From NCBI GenBank assembly GCA_037349315.1, contig JBAIAC010000018.1:12958001-13022000 (forward strand): a DNA stretch of 64,000 bases, read 5' to 3'. Numbering within the stretch: position 1 is the stretch's first letter; every line of letters begins with the position of its first letter. Shown here piece after piece: positions 13,001 to 26,130 of this stretch. This DNA is from Chelydra serpentina. Its lineage: Eukaryota > Chordata > Testudines > Chelydridae. A program made the translations under genes and the position numbers. The notes under the pieces were generated by a model, which worked only from the letters and a program-made list of their open reading frames with translations, was not told where the DNA came from and made no database searches.

Positions 13001-15769
13001 ATATACTCAGCATGCCATATCAAAAAGACCAGGGTACTGCACATACATTAAAATAAAATATTAATAAACAGTATTTATAAAATGTAATGTTCGTGTCTTT
13101 GTGCGTCCCTCCTGATCCCCCCACTACACAGTTTTAGTAGTTTTATGTGGTTTGTCACTAAGAAATACTTTTCCTAAATTCCCTTTTATGGCTAAATATA
13201 AGATTAGAATATTTGCATTTGAAATTATTTGTAGCAAGAATATTTTTATGTAGATATTAATCTGACTGTATACATTCCTATTTATTATAATAAAGTCTTT
13301 CTTTTCGGCTGAGCTACGAAAATGTTCAGCATTTGCAGAAACAACAATCATTTGTATTTTGTAGACGCTCTTACTATGATTTCCCCCTCTTATATATCTT
13401 TTTTCTCCAAAGTCACAGTGACCCCAACCATAATTTTACAAAAGGAACTATGGCAGGATATGCTCCTAAAGAATTGTTTTGTGTCTCTAACACCTGACTT
13501 CCTAATACAGCAACTTAAAAGCCTTGACTGAAGGGGAAGTAAATGACATAAAAGATGAAATCGTTGCGTTTCCTTCTAACCACGAGACACAAAATAAGGT
13601 GGATTAAAAGATTTAAAACAGAAAAATAAAATAAAATAATTTAACTAAATAAAAAAAATACTCTTTCTATAACTTTCAAATAAATCATCCTAACAACTGA
13701 GGACATTTCGGGGGTTATAATTATTCATTAGGTATTAACATAACAGTCTGCATTTATACATAGCTCTATATATTACAAATTCCACGAACTATTACCATTT
13801 AAAAATTCCAAAAAATTGCCAACAAACTCAAGGTTTTCAGCATTACTTCAACACAGAGGTATATTTTAATTAATGGTATTAAATATGTTTGGATAGCAAT
13901 TTCCCCTTCAGTCTGAAGAGTAAAAAATAGAGTTATCGATATTGCACTAGGCAGGAAATTTTACATGTAATACAATAATCCAGACTCATAATTAATGGTT
14001 AAGAAAATAACCATTTGTTTCTCAGCAAGGGAAGTAAAAGCTACCATGTCATAGAGCATATGTGGATATTACTTTTATAAATACTTAGAAGAATAAAACT
14101 GGCTTGTAAGGACTCATAAATTTATTATAGCAGAAAGGTCCCCACTTTCCCATTAGCTCGTGCTATAGTCTTTGATTAAAACCACCTGTTCATTGAAAAA
14201 AAAAAAGGTGAAGGGTAAAAAGGCCTTTGTTATTCTCAAACCAGATATAAACCAATGTCATCCTTCCTCCCCACATTATTTAACAGCTATTACGTGTGGA
14301 TGAAAAAGTGCAAAACATTGATTTGAATAAGGGGAAAACCTTATTTGTGCACAATTTAATATCATGTATTTTTTCGGGATGACAAATTATTGGGTCATAA
14401 TACTTTAGGGTTTGGAATCGTCTCTAATCTTGATGTCTATCCCCTGATCTAATCATTTATTTTTATAAAGAGCTGTCAAACAGTGATTAAAACTTCCAAA
14501 CGGGGAAGTGGGGGAACGAACAATTGCAAATCACTGGATGTTATCTGAGAAATATTAAGCTATTTAGCCAAATAGGGTTAATACTATATTCTTACAAGTA
14601 AGTGTTTAACCAGAAGACCAGGAATACTTACATTATTAGTTCAGTCCAGTTCCCTGTACTATTTATTCACTTTAATATATTTTATTTAAACAAAATTATG
14701 CTTCTCTTGGATTAAATAGGAACTTGAAATAGAGAGCGTATTTTCTTCTTTGTAATATGTTTGCATTGATGTTTTTCTTTATTACATTTTGTATTCACAT
14801 TAGAACCACTAAAACTTGAAATCAAAAAGGGGGTGGAAAGATCCTCTTATCAGTGGAAGCTAAACGGTTTCCTGTGCCCCCCCCTTTTTTTTAAAGAAAA
14901 AAGGACATTTCCGATATTTAGCGCAGATAGTTACCAAAAATGATTCTTATTTTGAACTTTTAGGAAAAATTTTTATTGTGAACTTTAATTTTAAAAAATA
15001 CTGACGCAACACTTCCGATTAGGTGCCGAAAGAGAAGATTTTAAAGCACAGCAAAAATGTGCATTGAAAGAGTATGAAAGGGTCGCATCGAAAGGAGGCT
15101 GATACATCCAGACAGTCCACTCGACAGATCCTGCCTGCGCTCCTTACTCAGGAAACCCCTTGCCCCTCCCCCCTTTGAACTCCGTGGGAAGTGTTGCCTT
15201 AGCAAAAAAAAAAAAAAAAATAGCGCCCGAGCTGGCCCTGAAAGTTGTTATTCACAACGTGCACTCTGCTCTTTGCACGGGGAAAATACCTCGGCAAGAA
15301 TATCCATTTTTAACTGAGTTGCACGCCCCACAGCAAAAAACCTGGACTCAGTTAACTTTTTGGCAAGTGGGCAGCATTGTCCAGTTTCCCTGGCTGGTTG
15401 CTTCTCTGTGCCGTGGCGCAGATGTACAGCAGCAGAGGTCGCTGTTGGACCACATTTTAGCCCAGGACCGGCCTACCTTCCCAAACAGGAGCTAGAGAGA
15501 GAGAGTGGAGGATGTGAAAGGAGTCTGGGAAACTTCCTCTGCCAGTCCCCTATCCAAATAACAACCAACACACTTTTCACTACAATCTAACCAGGACAGG
15601 TCACTGCACACCTGAGACAAGCCCTTTTAGGTTTTTTAAAAAGGAATAAATAAAGAGGGAACAATTAAGCATCCAACACGTTGGACTCTCTCCCCCCCTT
15701 CTCTCACTCCCGAGTGATAGGAAGGTGAGTGGGACTGAAGGGAGGCGGCCTGGCGGGGCTCTCGCTTAC
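7051..15769 (-). other. PITX2: PITX2 intron 3 (large intron between exons 3 and 4)
   Basis: About 9.6 kb from the exon 3 donor to exon 4; it also holds the flank of the internal promoter. It is AT-rich with no recognised interspersed repeat, tRNA or protein-coding frame above background. Small features are a short TATC stretch near 12570, a CCCCGCCCC-type run near 10855-10875 and an A-run near 15201. Such a repeat-poor intron probably holds conserved regulatory elements, but they cannot be identified without alignment. Confidence 0.8.
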
Positions 15770-15907
15770 CGTTGGCGCTGGGATGCTGCCTCCCGAAGAG
15801 CTTGCTGCTGGTTGCCTCTTTCCTGCTCTCCGGAGGGTCACTGAATTCCCCCTTTTTAATATCAGAGTCTTTGGAGAAAAGGCATTCAACTGTAGAAGGT
15901 TGCACCC
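15770..15907 (-). CDS. PITX2: PITX2 exon 3: PITX2B-specific alternative exon
   Basis: A 138-bp exon (46 codons) with acceptor AG at 15909-15908 and donor GTAAGC from 15769. It enters and leaves in phase 1. It encodes GVQPSTVECLFSKDSDIKK and continues to SANG, close to the human PITX2B insert. Inclusion gives the 317-residue B isoform; skipping gives the 271-residue A isoform. An apparent open frame running left past 15770 is intronic read-through. Confidence 0.96.
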
Positions 15908-16295
15908 CTACTAGAGAGAGAACGAGAGAGAGACAGACAGAGAGGAGAAGTTGTCAAACGTAGAACTCTGCCAAATCACCATCCTTGTCAACATTACAGT
16001 CCGCGTGAATTTCACCGCAGTGCAAATAATTTAAGTCCAGAAAATATTTATCTTCAATTTTGTTGACCATTAAAGTATCAGCTCTCTGCACAGAGAGAAA
16101 ATAGTATTTGATCAATCCGCACGTCAGTATTTGTAAATGTAATACGTGATCATAAAAATATACGTGCATATTTTGCTCTCTCTCTCTTTCTCTCTCTCTT
16201 ACGGATAATATACAAACATTTGCATTCGAATAAACTACTCTTCTGCCCACATAAAGAATATGTTCAGATGACTCGATCGGAAATATTTTTCTTAC
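15908..16295 (-). other. PITX2: PITX2 intron 2
   Basis: A short intron of 388 bp between exons 2 and 3. CT/GA-type simple sequence lies near 15912-15945 and 16175-16200. On the PITX2 strand the stretch before the exon 3 acceptor is a strong CT-rich tract. Confidence 0.9.
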
Positions 16296-16341
16296 CTAAT
16301 TGAACACAAGCCGATACTAGCTTACGACAGTTGGACTCCAT
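16296..16341 (-). CDS. PITX2: PITX2 exon 2: start of PITX2A and PITX2B
   Basis: A short coding exon reading MESNCRKLVSACVQL plus the first base of a split codon, then donor GTAAGA from 16295. Human begins METNCRKLVSACVQL. ATG is at 16341-16339 in a good context (G at -3, G at +4). An acceptor TTTTACAG ends at 16352, so the exon would begin at 16351 with 10 nt of 5' UTR. Too short to appear as an independent open frame. Exons 2+5+6 encode 271 residues. Confidence 0.95.
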
Positions 16342-16351
16342 CACCCGTGAT
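16342..16351 (-). other. PITX2: Exon 2 5' UTR segment
   Basis: Ten noncoding bases between a consensus acceptor (AG at 16353-16352) and the PITX2A/B ATG. This implies at least one upstream noncoding exon. Confidence 0.65.
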
Positions 16352-19300
16352 CTGTAAAACATCAAATGTATTGGATTTTATTTTAAAAATGCTTACTTAA
16401 GAAAAATTAAACCTCAAAGGAGCCGTCCGTGCTGGAGTAGTCAGTGGGAAGCGTGTTGCTAACATATTTTTGTAACGATCTTTACAAAATACATTTAAAA
16501 AAAAAATCAGAATCAAGGTCACCTATTTTTCACTCAGAAAGGGCCACGCTGGTATTAAAGGGCAGTAATAATGATCACAATGATCAAGGCGATCAAACAT
16601 TTCTGCCTTTACTCCCTTTCAAGAGTCGCACTGTTTATTTGTGACTGGCGAACGGACTTTAGTAAACACTTATCTAATATTTTAAAACTTTGCAACCAAA
16701 CTTTTCCTTAGCACATTTTAATCCTGTTGTTTATGGATTCATAATTTTCTCAGGTGACAGAATACATGTCATTTTTCTTTTGTACAAACTGAGTTTAAAT
16801 TAGACTGTCACATTGGATGCAGCAGATTTAAGCTTTCCTATAAATAGCACAAAGGGGGATTTCTACACTTCACACTTTTAAATAATCATCTACTATAAAA
16901 TAACGTAAGGTTACTGGGGGTAATACAACTTTGCGCTAGGCTCAATTTCATTTCATTGTATCTTTTTCTGTATTAACGTTCAAAAGGCTACCACGGCCCC
17001 CTTTGGTCTAGGAAACCCCATTGTGCTCTGCTGTCTGTTCAGCGAGGTTCAAACAGTAAACCAGGCACCAATGGAGTAGTTGTAGTTCAGAGCAGGTAAA
17101 ACAGAAGCACAAGCAGATTGCAGAAGTGTAGGGAGAAAATCATTTGTATTCATTAAGGATAAGCCGCTGATTACACGTGCTGCTTCCCTGTTCCGGGGAA
17201 ACCTGACAATGAGAGTCATGAGCGTCCTCTTTCTAATCTAGCTGGTCAGGCAGTGGGAACCCGGTCTGTGACAGTTCAGGATCCCCAGCCTGGGAGCACT
17301 TGCTGGTCGCGGCAGGAGGTGCGCCTTCGCTATCCCTGTGCCAAAGAGCAGCAGTTTGGCTGCTCCAGATTTAGTGATTCTGCAGTAAAATCACAGGATT
17401 AGTGCCTGATTGAGATGTCTGTTCGTGAGATATTACAAAATTCATTATCACAGCTCTCTACTAACTCGATATGAAGTAACACAGATGGGATTTTATTAGT
17501 TCAGGCTTCAAATGTTTACTTATGATAATTTCTGGGGAAATTTGCATGTCATCATCATTTCGGTAATCTTTTCTTTCGTTCCTTCTTCTTCTTCTTCTTC
17601 TTTTTTTTTTAGCGTCTGAACTGGATGAATTATTAGCTAGTGCCTAAAATGCCGCAGACTGGAGTTTAGAAACATTTTTGATTAAATAAATAATAATAAA
17701 ATAATAATAAATAATAATAATTGATAATCTACATGAGTATGGCTGAACCAACCAAGAGTCACATTTTCCAACGCAGTCTGCAGCTCTGTAAATAACACGG
17801 ACTTTCTCCTAGCAAGTGAGAATTAAAAAAAAAAAGGGTCAAGGTATGTTTCTCAGGACATTTCTGAGTCTTATTATGACACAGCCAAAGAAGGATTTAG
17901 GAAGAACGCTGATCTGTATTAAATGCTCCTTCCACTAACCGGGCCTACTATATGAGCTGTGGCTAAATTTTTGGGGAAGGCAATTAAGAAAACCTTAATT
18001 CCTCTCTGATGGTCCTTAAACCGGCTCTGTCAAGACAAGCCTTGCATGACAAATTCAGTTGCCTTGCCTCTTCGCTTTCCTTGATGGCTAATTTATCTAA
18101 CAAATTGAGATGCACAACTTTTTTTTTTTTTGAACGAGAAGTTTTTCTCTCCCCTCAAATGCTTCTGTCCTGGGATGAATATATCTTGTTAGACAGGATT
18201 ATTACTCTCCTGGCTTCAGCCGCTCATATCCCAATTACGCCGCTGATCTTAATTTCTCTCTTTTAATTTTTATAAGAACATTTCAACAGGGGAATGGGCA
18301 TAAAAGAAGAGGCAATTTTCTGTTGACTACAGAAATGACAATGCTGAATCATTTAGTAGTGGCTCTGCTCTCCCCATTGTTTTTTATTTTAATTTCTCCT
18401 ATCCACTTTGTCGCTTTCAAACTATTTAATTATTTTTATAAATGAAAACAAATAGCAAACTCATAGACTGTTGAAGTATTTTCTTTTTCTTGGATTGCTG
18501 GGGAAATTCAGTTAATTAACAATCTGCTCCGAGCACTTAAACTATAGTTGACCTAGATTAATAATAAGCAGTATCAGGTGAGTTTTTACACATTGATTTT
18601 TTTTAGAAACAAATTAATCTGAGGCCCTGGCAAATATCTTGCAAATCATATACAAAACATTTTAGTATCACAGAACCACCGGTCATAAATTGGAGTAAAT
18701 AGTTTTTGTAATATGGTAGGTGTTATTGTAGGTGGTTCATAAACGAAATCGGTGCTTAATTTAAAGTCTAATCCTGTAATCTTTATTCACCCGTGTAATC
18801 CGTAGTTAGTCCCAGTGACTGCTCTCGTGAGTAAGGGTTACTTGAGTAAATAAAGGATGTTTCCTTATACTGAAAATACAGACAAGTCTTGCTATTTACA
18901 ATCTAGTAAACACGGGACAACGATTTAGATTATTTCTATTGTATTAATATTTCTTGAAGGCTATACGTAAGGCTATTCATTTATCGGCACACACATTACA
19001 CTTTCTCATGTAAAGCATATGCAATTCCTTTGTGCATAACACTCTTTTACTTCCCAGATATGCAATTAAAACTAGGTAAAAATCTTAAAGCTTTAGGTGA
19101 CTTTTTTCCCTAACCTGATTTAAGTTTCCTTACAGTAAATGATGTCCTTAATTTAAAAAATAATGTTCTATAATGCTGCGTTTAGGAAAGAAATTAAGGT
19201 ACGCATAGTTAGAGAGGAAGAGATCCTCAACATTTTCATTTTATTTTGGAGGGGGAGAGGAAAAAAAGCACTGTGAGGAATGTAATCGAGACAATATTTC

Positions 19301-19899
19301 CCTCCACAAATAAAGTACAATTAATAATCTAACTAATTAACAGTAAAATAAATGAACAAATCGCACTAATTTAATAGCATTTTTAGAAAGACACAATTTT
19401 AAAATTGTGACCAATCTGAGCTGATCTAAATAAGTAAACTCTCTTCTGCAAAAGGGCCTGTCTCGCAGGTAGTATTCTCAAGGCCTCAATTAATAGCTGG
19501 ATTTTTTTTCCTGGGCAAAACGTTAGAAGCCTTAAAAAAAACCCTACCACCCCACCCTCAGTGACTTGACTCCTTTTATCTCTTGAACGCCAATCCCATA
19601 AGATGTATTAACGTGAAGTAGATAGAGGAGGGTTAAGGGAGATGCACCGTTTTCCGAGACAACTCACGATCTTCTCTATTCCCATTGAACTGCCCCCATA
19701 GATCATTATTGCCATGACTGAAACACAGTGTAAAGTCCCCAGAACGGCTCGACTCAAGCCTGTTGGTAACGGCCCTAGCCAGCGAAAAGAGACATCAGAG
19801 AGTCACACAAATCACCTAGCGGGAAGATTCCCGCAAAGTGGAACCAATTCTCAGACTCGCATTATCTCACATCCCGGGGAAGGATGGGCCTCCACTTAC
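16352..19899 (-). other. PITX2: PITX2 intron 1 (inferred)
   Basis: About 3.5 kb between the exon 2 acceptor and a strong candidate exon 1 donor. AT-rich, with a CTT run (17582-17600) and an AAT/ATA-rich run (17680-17722). No coding frame or interspersed repeat is recognised. Confidence 0.6.
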
Positions 19900-20160
19900 C
19901 GGCTACTAGTTGAGCTTTCCACCCCGTTATTCTTCCTTCTCCTCCTCGAGATTTAGCAAATCCGGGGGGCTGGCTTGACTGCAGCAGCGCCAGAAACGCG
20001 GGGGCAGAAGTAATAACGGATCCAAACCAGAGCACAGGGTTCCGTGGAGGGGGCTGGGGAGTGGGGAGTGGGGGGCGGAGGGCTAGTGTATTCGCTGTGG
20101 GATCGGAGATCTTCCTGCGTCTGACTCGCTCTTTCTTTTACTCTCCGGCTCCCTCTCTCT
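19900..20160 (-). other. PITX2: Candidate noncoding exon 1 of PITX2A/B
   Basis: A near-perfect donor (G|GTAAGTGG) lies at 19900/19899 on the minus strand. It is about 3.5 kb upstream of the exon 2 acceptor and just downstream of GC-rich sequence with CCAAT and CRE motifs. The 5' limit is a guess. No protein is encoded before exon 2. Confidence 0.5.
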
Positions 20161-20860
20161 CGCCCCCTCTCTGCATTGGGAGCGACGTGACGTCAGCAGA
20201 GATTCCACCAAACTAACTCCAGCGAGGAGCAGAGCAGAGGGGGAGTGCAGGGGGCAGTGGAGCTGGGGAAGGGGCGGCAGAGACAGCGGTAGACAGAGGG
20301 GAGCTGCGTAGGGAACTGGGGGGGGGGGATAAAATCTGCAAAGAAAGAGCCAGGCAGAGGGACACATAGACGAGAGAAGCGGGAAGAAGGGAGATAATCA
20401 AATAGAGTCAGGTTGTAGAATAGAGACAGACACCAAATAAGAAACCAGAGTGAAGGCAGGGAGATGAAGAGTGGGAGCTATATTACCTCTATGCTATATT
20501 AGCATTAATATGTTAGACACACACACACACGCGCGAACCTCGGAATGATGAGGCAGGAAAGGATGAAGAGTAATAGAAATTCTGAGAAAAAAACCTGAAA
20601 GTGTGTGTGTGTGTGTTCCTGTGTGTGGGGGTGTGTTCCTGTGTGTGGGGGTGTTTGGGGGAGTGGGAAAAAGAAAAAAACGGTAAAGAAGAAACAAGCA
20701 AAGGAAGAAGAATAGATAGAGATAAAGAAGAAAACCGAGGCGAGCGAGAGAGAGAGAGAGGTCCTGTGTGTGCTTGCTCGAGAAAGAGAGAAACAGAGAT
20801 GGGACGATAAACGCAGCGCTGGTGAAGTCTGTGCAAAGGGCCAGGTCATTTTGCTCCCGC
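20161..20860 (-). promoter_or_regulatory. PITX2: Candidate PITX2A/B promoter (P1)
   Basis: A perfect palindromic CRE (TGACGTCA) lies at 20188-20195 and a minus-strand CCAAT at 20179-20175. Upstream is a long purine-rich and GT-rich region with GC-box-like GGGGCGG near 20270. No clear TATA box is seen on the minus strand, so it may be a TATA-less promoter. Placement agrees with the distal promoter of PITX2A/B known in other vertebrates. Confidence 0.45.
20513..20765. repeat. CA/GT/GA simple-sequence cluster beside P1
   Basis: CA repeats (about 20515-20532), GT repeats (20599-20616) and two copies of a GT(G)-rich 20-mer-like unit (about 20611-20650) are followed by a purine-rich tract with GA repeats near 20745-20760. 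These simple sequences lie just upstream of the candidate distal promoter. Confidence 0.8.
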
Positions 20861-21384
20861 TCAGGACTGTTCCACTAGTTCAAAGTCAACTCGGACCAGA
20901 CTGAAAAATACATTGCAGATCCCAGTGTGCAGCTGGGAAGGGGAGGCACTGGCCAGTTTTAATGAAGGGATTGCGATGTACAAGACTCAGAAGCTCATTT
21001 AAGTCTAGAATTTCCTTTGCTGTAGATGCACCCAACAAGTTCACATAGGGTCGCTGATAACTCATTTTTTAAAATGACGAGGTTAAGGGTTGCGCAAGAA
21101 CGGTATTACCCCCGCAATATTGTGCTTATCTCTATATTTACATTTGCCTCTGAAAATGTGTGCTACTGTAGGAAGCTATAGATATAGGGCACGGACAACT
21201 GCCTGACCATTTACATATTATGCTTTGTTTGTCATTAGGAAAGAACATAGGTATTTGTAAAATTTATCGCGATTTATTTTTATAGGCTCGCTAGTAAAGT
21301 GCTATAAAATCCGACGTATTTACTTCTAGGTGTGAAAGGTGATTACAAACAAACGTTGTGTGCGATATTTTTTAAATCCCTAGG

Positions 21385-21390
<6 letters not shown>

Positions 21391-21420
<30 letters not shown>
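21391..21420. repeat. (AC)15 microsatellite
   Basis: Perfect dinucleotide run of 30 bp preceded by a short T run. Confidence 0.97.
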
Positions 21421-21422
<2 letters not shown>

Positions 21423-24130
21423 ATGAGACACAACTGAAGTTATTTGAATTCTCCCTCTGTTTGATTTTCGAATACATCGTTTAAGGAAACAATATAATAT
21501 GCAAACAATTAAGTTGAGTTTGTATCACCATCCACTGAAATTCGATTTTTATTATTTTTTCTGTATTTTTAAAAAAAGCATGACGCGGAAAGTATATATT
21601 TAAACCAAACACAGGATTTACTGTCCTGCTGAATTTTTTTTAGTGACTTCGCGTTTATAGCTGCATTACTTGAAAAACAGACATATTTGTTTTCATTACT
21701 TCTGACGATGCATATAATACGTTTGTGTGAATTTTCTTGAAGTATTTCATGTTTTGAATTAGTTTTAGTTAGTAGTAAATGTGGTAGTAATTTCTGAGGA
21801 TGAAAGCAAATTACTCTGAAAATGGCTAAGAGCTGGCAAAGTAATTTTATGGAAAGTGTTATCCTTTTTAGCTACTAAAGAAACTGAACTGCATTCTAAC
21901 ATCATCAAGAATTTATGACGTGAGTGGAAAATCTATTTAAACACGAAGTGTTGTCCATTTAAACACGCCCGCAAACAAATTGATTTACTTGAAAGAAATC
22001 AAAACGCATGTGTATGAGTTTTCTTTAAAAAAAAAAAAATCTGTTCTTGGCACTCTTGGATTTCTGTCCTTGGGACTGGTATGCTAAATTAATACAATTT
22101 TCCCAACCAATCTGAAGAAGAAACAGAAGAGAGGAAAATCCACCAGAGTTCACCTAAAATTGTGCTGTCGATGAAAAATACTCGGATCGGTCCTCACAAC
22201 CTTCAGTCGTATTTTTCGGTAAAGTAAAGGCGTATTTGTGTGTCTTAATTCATAGAGGGACTGGATATAATAACGAAGGTAAATAAATACCCAGTGTTGT
22301 GACTGGGTTTGCTTTGAAGCCTCCGAAGAATGCGCGAGAGAACTCTGCACAGAGAGACACACACAGCTGTACGTGCGCAAGCCCCCCCACTTTCCTGATT
22401 CAGAGGGTTTAAAGCAGCAGCCGCTTGCGGAAGCTGTCCCGTCTCTGTCTGGGCTCTCGCCTGGCCGTGTGCTGTTGCTGCCCCCATGTCGGGGCTGCAG
22501 CAGGATCAGGAGCTGAGCCGGGCACTTATACTGGCCCAGAATCGGTACAGCTGAAGTGAGCAGCTGGTGGGAAATGCAAATGGCTCCTAGAGAAACATAA
22601 GATACAGGGTGATTTTCATTCCCTCCTCGAGTGTGTGGAAGGAGCTGGACATACGTTTCACGCTCCTAATCCTTCTTTTACATTTTTAGTCATACTCCTA
22701 TTAAACAACTAATTAATGCCCAGAATCACCAGGGAATACATTAGACATGCTGCTGTGGAATAGGGGTTCCAGGGTGTCTGGAAACTGTGGAGCTGACTTA
22801 ATACATGGATTTCCATTTTCCCCCTTTCTGCCAAGGCAGTAAATGTAATATTAGAATTCTGGACTAGGTAAAGGCCTTCGTGATTGTATTTGTATTCCAA
22901 TTTGCCTCGGACAATGTCAACAACTTAAAGAAACAAACAAACGAGCGGTAGCTATAAGCAACATTTCACCATCCGCGGGACCAGTTTTGAATACTTGGGC
23001 TACTGCAGTTTTGTAGCAGGAGTCTGACAGGATCCTAACTCTGCATTTCAAGACTGGCACAGTTAGACATAAACACCTTTGGCTCGGATTACTCCATAAT
23101 TCCGGATCGATAACGCCTCTAGCCTCACAACAGTCCCACAGACATACATTTTCCCTTTGCAACGATTTGAAAACGCCTAAACTTATTCATCTTCCAACAT
23201 GCAGAAAAGCCGTTTTAATACATTATTATTAATAGGATCCATTTCCAGTCACCTGGCATAGCGAGTAGTGAGGGCATGTTGGTTTAAAGGTGTTCGAGGA
23301 TTTCTAGTGATAGTATTTTAATTCTTGAAGTCCGCTGTTGGACAAACCAAAACTGGAATTAAGATGCTTTGGTACTGTCAAACTGATGGAGCTTCTCCCA
23401 CGGACAGGGAAAACCAAAGCAAACCAACTCATGATCAGATAGATAGAGAACAATACCCAAGGCAAACGTTCTGAGAGATGTACAGTATTATTATTTTAGA
23501 AAATGTGGCGATAGGGCTATTCACTACCATCTACTTTCTTCTCTCTTGGATTATGATCTCAACCCTAGCAAGCAATCGCCCCCCTCCCAACCTCCTCCCT
23601 CCCCCACGCTCCCTATCTGACAACAAGCGAGTATGTAAATACCAATGGCTAGCTGTGTTTAACAGCCTCAAACATTATTGATTTGTTGGCTGCTCGAAAT
23701 TTTCTTTCCTATCCAGATCTTGTTTCCAAATTGTTCATTCAGGCCGTTGATCCCGATGCTACAATACAATAATTGTTAAAAAAAAATTAAGCATTTCAAA
23801 TGGACCAATTGATTTGCATATAAATTAAAATGACTATGCCTTGCATATTCCAGTGGTTTATAATCATTGCGAAATTAGTGCTTAACCACTTGAGCTAAAA
23901 GAATATATAAATGTCTGTATTGACTCACTAATGAATTACCTAATTAAAACGTCCTGAGGATGTTGGTCGTTAGAAAGATTGTTAAATCAGGGCACATTAG
24001 GGGTAAGGATGACAGTGTGAATCAGTGCAGAGCAATCTCTGTTAACACAAAGTAATCTAAGCTTCACACAATGATTCCTGTATTTATTTTTCTATGCTTT
24101 GAGCTCTTACCCCTCTTCTATTAATTCTTG

Positions 24131-24160
24131 AAAAAAAAAAAAAAAAGAAAGAAAGAAAAG
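24131..24160. repeat. Poly-A followed by (GAAA)n
   Basis: A run of about 16 A is followed by GAAA units, resembling an aged poly-A tail, but no retroelement body could be recognised upstream. Confidence 0.75.
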
Positions 24161-24961
24161 AAGAGGAAGTCAAATATTGCCCAGTTTGTTCTAGTATTTC
24201 TAATATCCAGAGCGATCTATCTGTAGTTTTCATTGGAGAAAGTACAGCAGCAGCTCTTTAACCAGGATGCCCTTAGCAGAGGCTGCGTTATACTTTCACC
24301 TTCCTAGAAAGAAAGCCCGAGCCACAGCCAGGAGCAGGGAAGCAAAGCAAAGCATGTGGAGACCATAATGTAATAGATATGCTAACTGAGCACTTACCTT
24401 CGCATGAGAATAGGAATAAAAGGTCTCTCTTCTTCTGAGACACAGTGCAAAGGAATGCTAGAAGTTCAGAAACAGGCTGGGGGTGTGAAAATCTGTAGCC
24501 TCGGGGGCTGGCCAACAACCCCTTTCATTTCAAGCACTTATTGATTTGCTGTTGTCATCTTTGGCGACGCAGAAGGACACTTGAAAGAATTTCTGATGGG
24601 GCTCTGATCTCAGGAACGAGGTGACCTGACCGGGCTCTTACCAAATTCTTAATTACCACATCAACTGCTTGGGGAAAAAAAACCACTTTGACAGCAATAG
24701 AGTTTGCTTATTCTGAACTTTTTAAATTATTCAGAAACTCTTTTGTCTCTCTCTCCCATTACTATATGCACAATTTCATATGAAATTTTCCCTCTCCACT
24801 AGTAGGCCTGCTTATCGATCAGTCTGATCTTGGGCATGTATATCACTAACCTTCTGACACCTTTAGATCTTGTGACACTTCTAATAAAATAAAAAACAAG
24901 CCAGAATTTCTGCAAAGGACAGTAAATATGAAAACATGTTTTAATCTAGTGAAAATAAAGC

Positions 24962-25002
24962 TTTTCTTTCTTTCTTTCTTTCTTTTTCTTTCTTTCTCTT
25001 TC
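24962..25002. repeat. (TTTC)n microsatellite
   Basis: Imperfect TTTC/CTTT tetranucleotide run. Confidence 0.9.
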
Positions 25003-26130
25003 ACTGTAATGGAATCTCTGATGATTGCAAGTGCTATGCTCTCTCTCTGGATTTCGGAATACATGAGTTGAAACATAAATTTAAACATTTCAAACAAACA
25101 CATTATTTGTCAAATTGTAAATAAGAAGGGGGAGGCGGAGAGAGAACAGTCTGAGTGGTGTGTTACACTGTATCAGAAATTCAAATCGCCACTTCAACTG
25201 ACAGCTTTGTTTGAATATCATCAAAATTAGATATATACAGTTTGAACAGAGACAAAAAGGAAAATTCGTACAGAAAAATCAACATGGAAAATCTATTATC
25301 AAAGCCAGCACTCTAGAATGCAAACAATATCTTTTTTACATCACTGAAGGATGGCAAAATTGAAAAATGGCAGCATCACTTTTGACTAAAGGAAAACAAA
25401 ATACCTTTGTCTGACTTGGTAGATTAAAACACACACAAAATCCTGGATCTTCCTTTTATGAGTATTGTTTTTCATCTTGGTAGTATGGATAAATAACCAT
25501 CATCTAATCGCTCTCTTTTAATTGTAAAGCAAACTATTCTCAGATCTATCTCTTGTTCCTTTGACTCTGAGAGGGTAGTATTTATTATGGTGTCATCATG
25601 GCAGTTCAGCCGAGTATGGAGAGAAACTGGGTTGGTACCTACCTCTCATGAGCCTCTGTAGTTAGTAGGCCTGACAGACACTACCTTTTGCAGTTTGATC
25701 TCTCCATTCTCTTGTTAGCTATAGCTGTGCAGAATCTGGGTGGTAATCTTGCTTTTGCTCAGCATTTCAACATCCCTTGTTCAGCTTTTTAGCATCTTAG
25801 AAACTTTGCCAGGCCTCTTTTACTAATGCTGATTCATCACTTCATGGCTTCATTGTAAACAGGCTGGGCAATTTCTCTGCTATCCATAACGGTCTTTCCC
25901 TATGAATGTTTTTTACACATTTCTGCAGAGCCAAACCCTATCAGTCAGACTCATGGCTATGACCTCTGAATTGTCTGATCACACCTCACTTGCATTACAC
26001 TCTGTATTGACTTCCAGGTCTCCAACACTTTGTTTTTAAAACAGTGATACTTCTCTATAACGCACTGATGAACATGCAGTATTTTTCAGCCTTCTTTGCA
26101 TCACTCTAGTTAATTATCTCAAGTTTTCCA

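Larger units (their letters stand above)
20861..26130. other. Upstream flank of PITX2, repeat-poor, no gene seen
   Basis: About 5 kb of unique-looking AT-rich DNA upstream of the distal promoter. It contains a 30-bp CA repeat (21391-21420), an A/GAAA tract (about 24131-24158), a TTTC run (about 24962-25000) and a GC-richer patch at 22380-22520. An alternative first exon in that patch cannot be excluded. No coding frame is convincing. Confidence 0.6.

Noticed and set aside
15636..15769. Continuation of the exon 3 frame beyond SANG
   Set aside because: A GTAAGC donor at 15769 ends the exon in the correct phase; the extension is intronic.
22380..22520. Alternative first exon or divergent noncoding RNA upstream of PITX2
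   Set aside because: GC content is raised, but I could not find a convincing donor tied to PITX2 exon 2 or any supporting transcript evidence.
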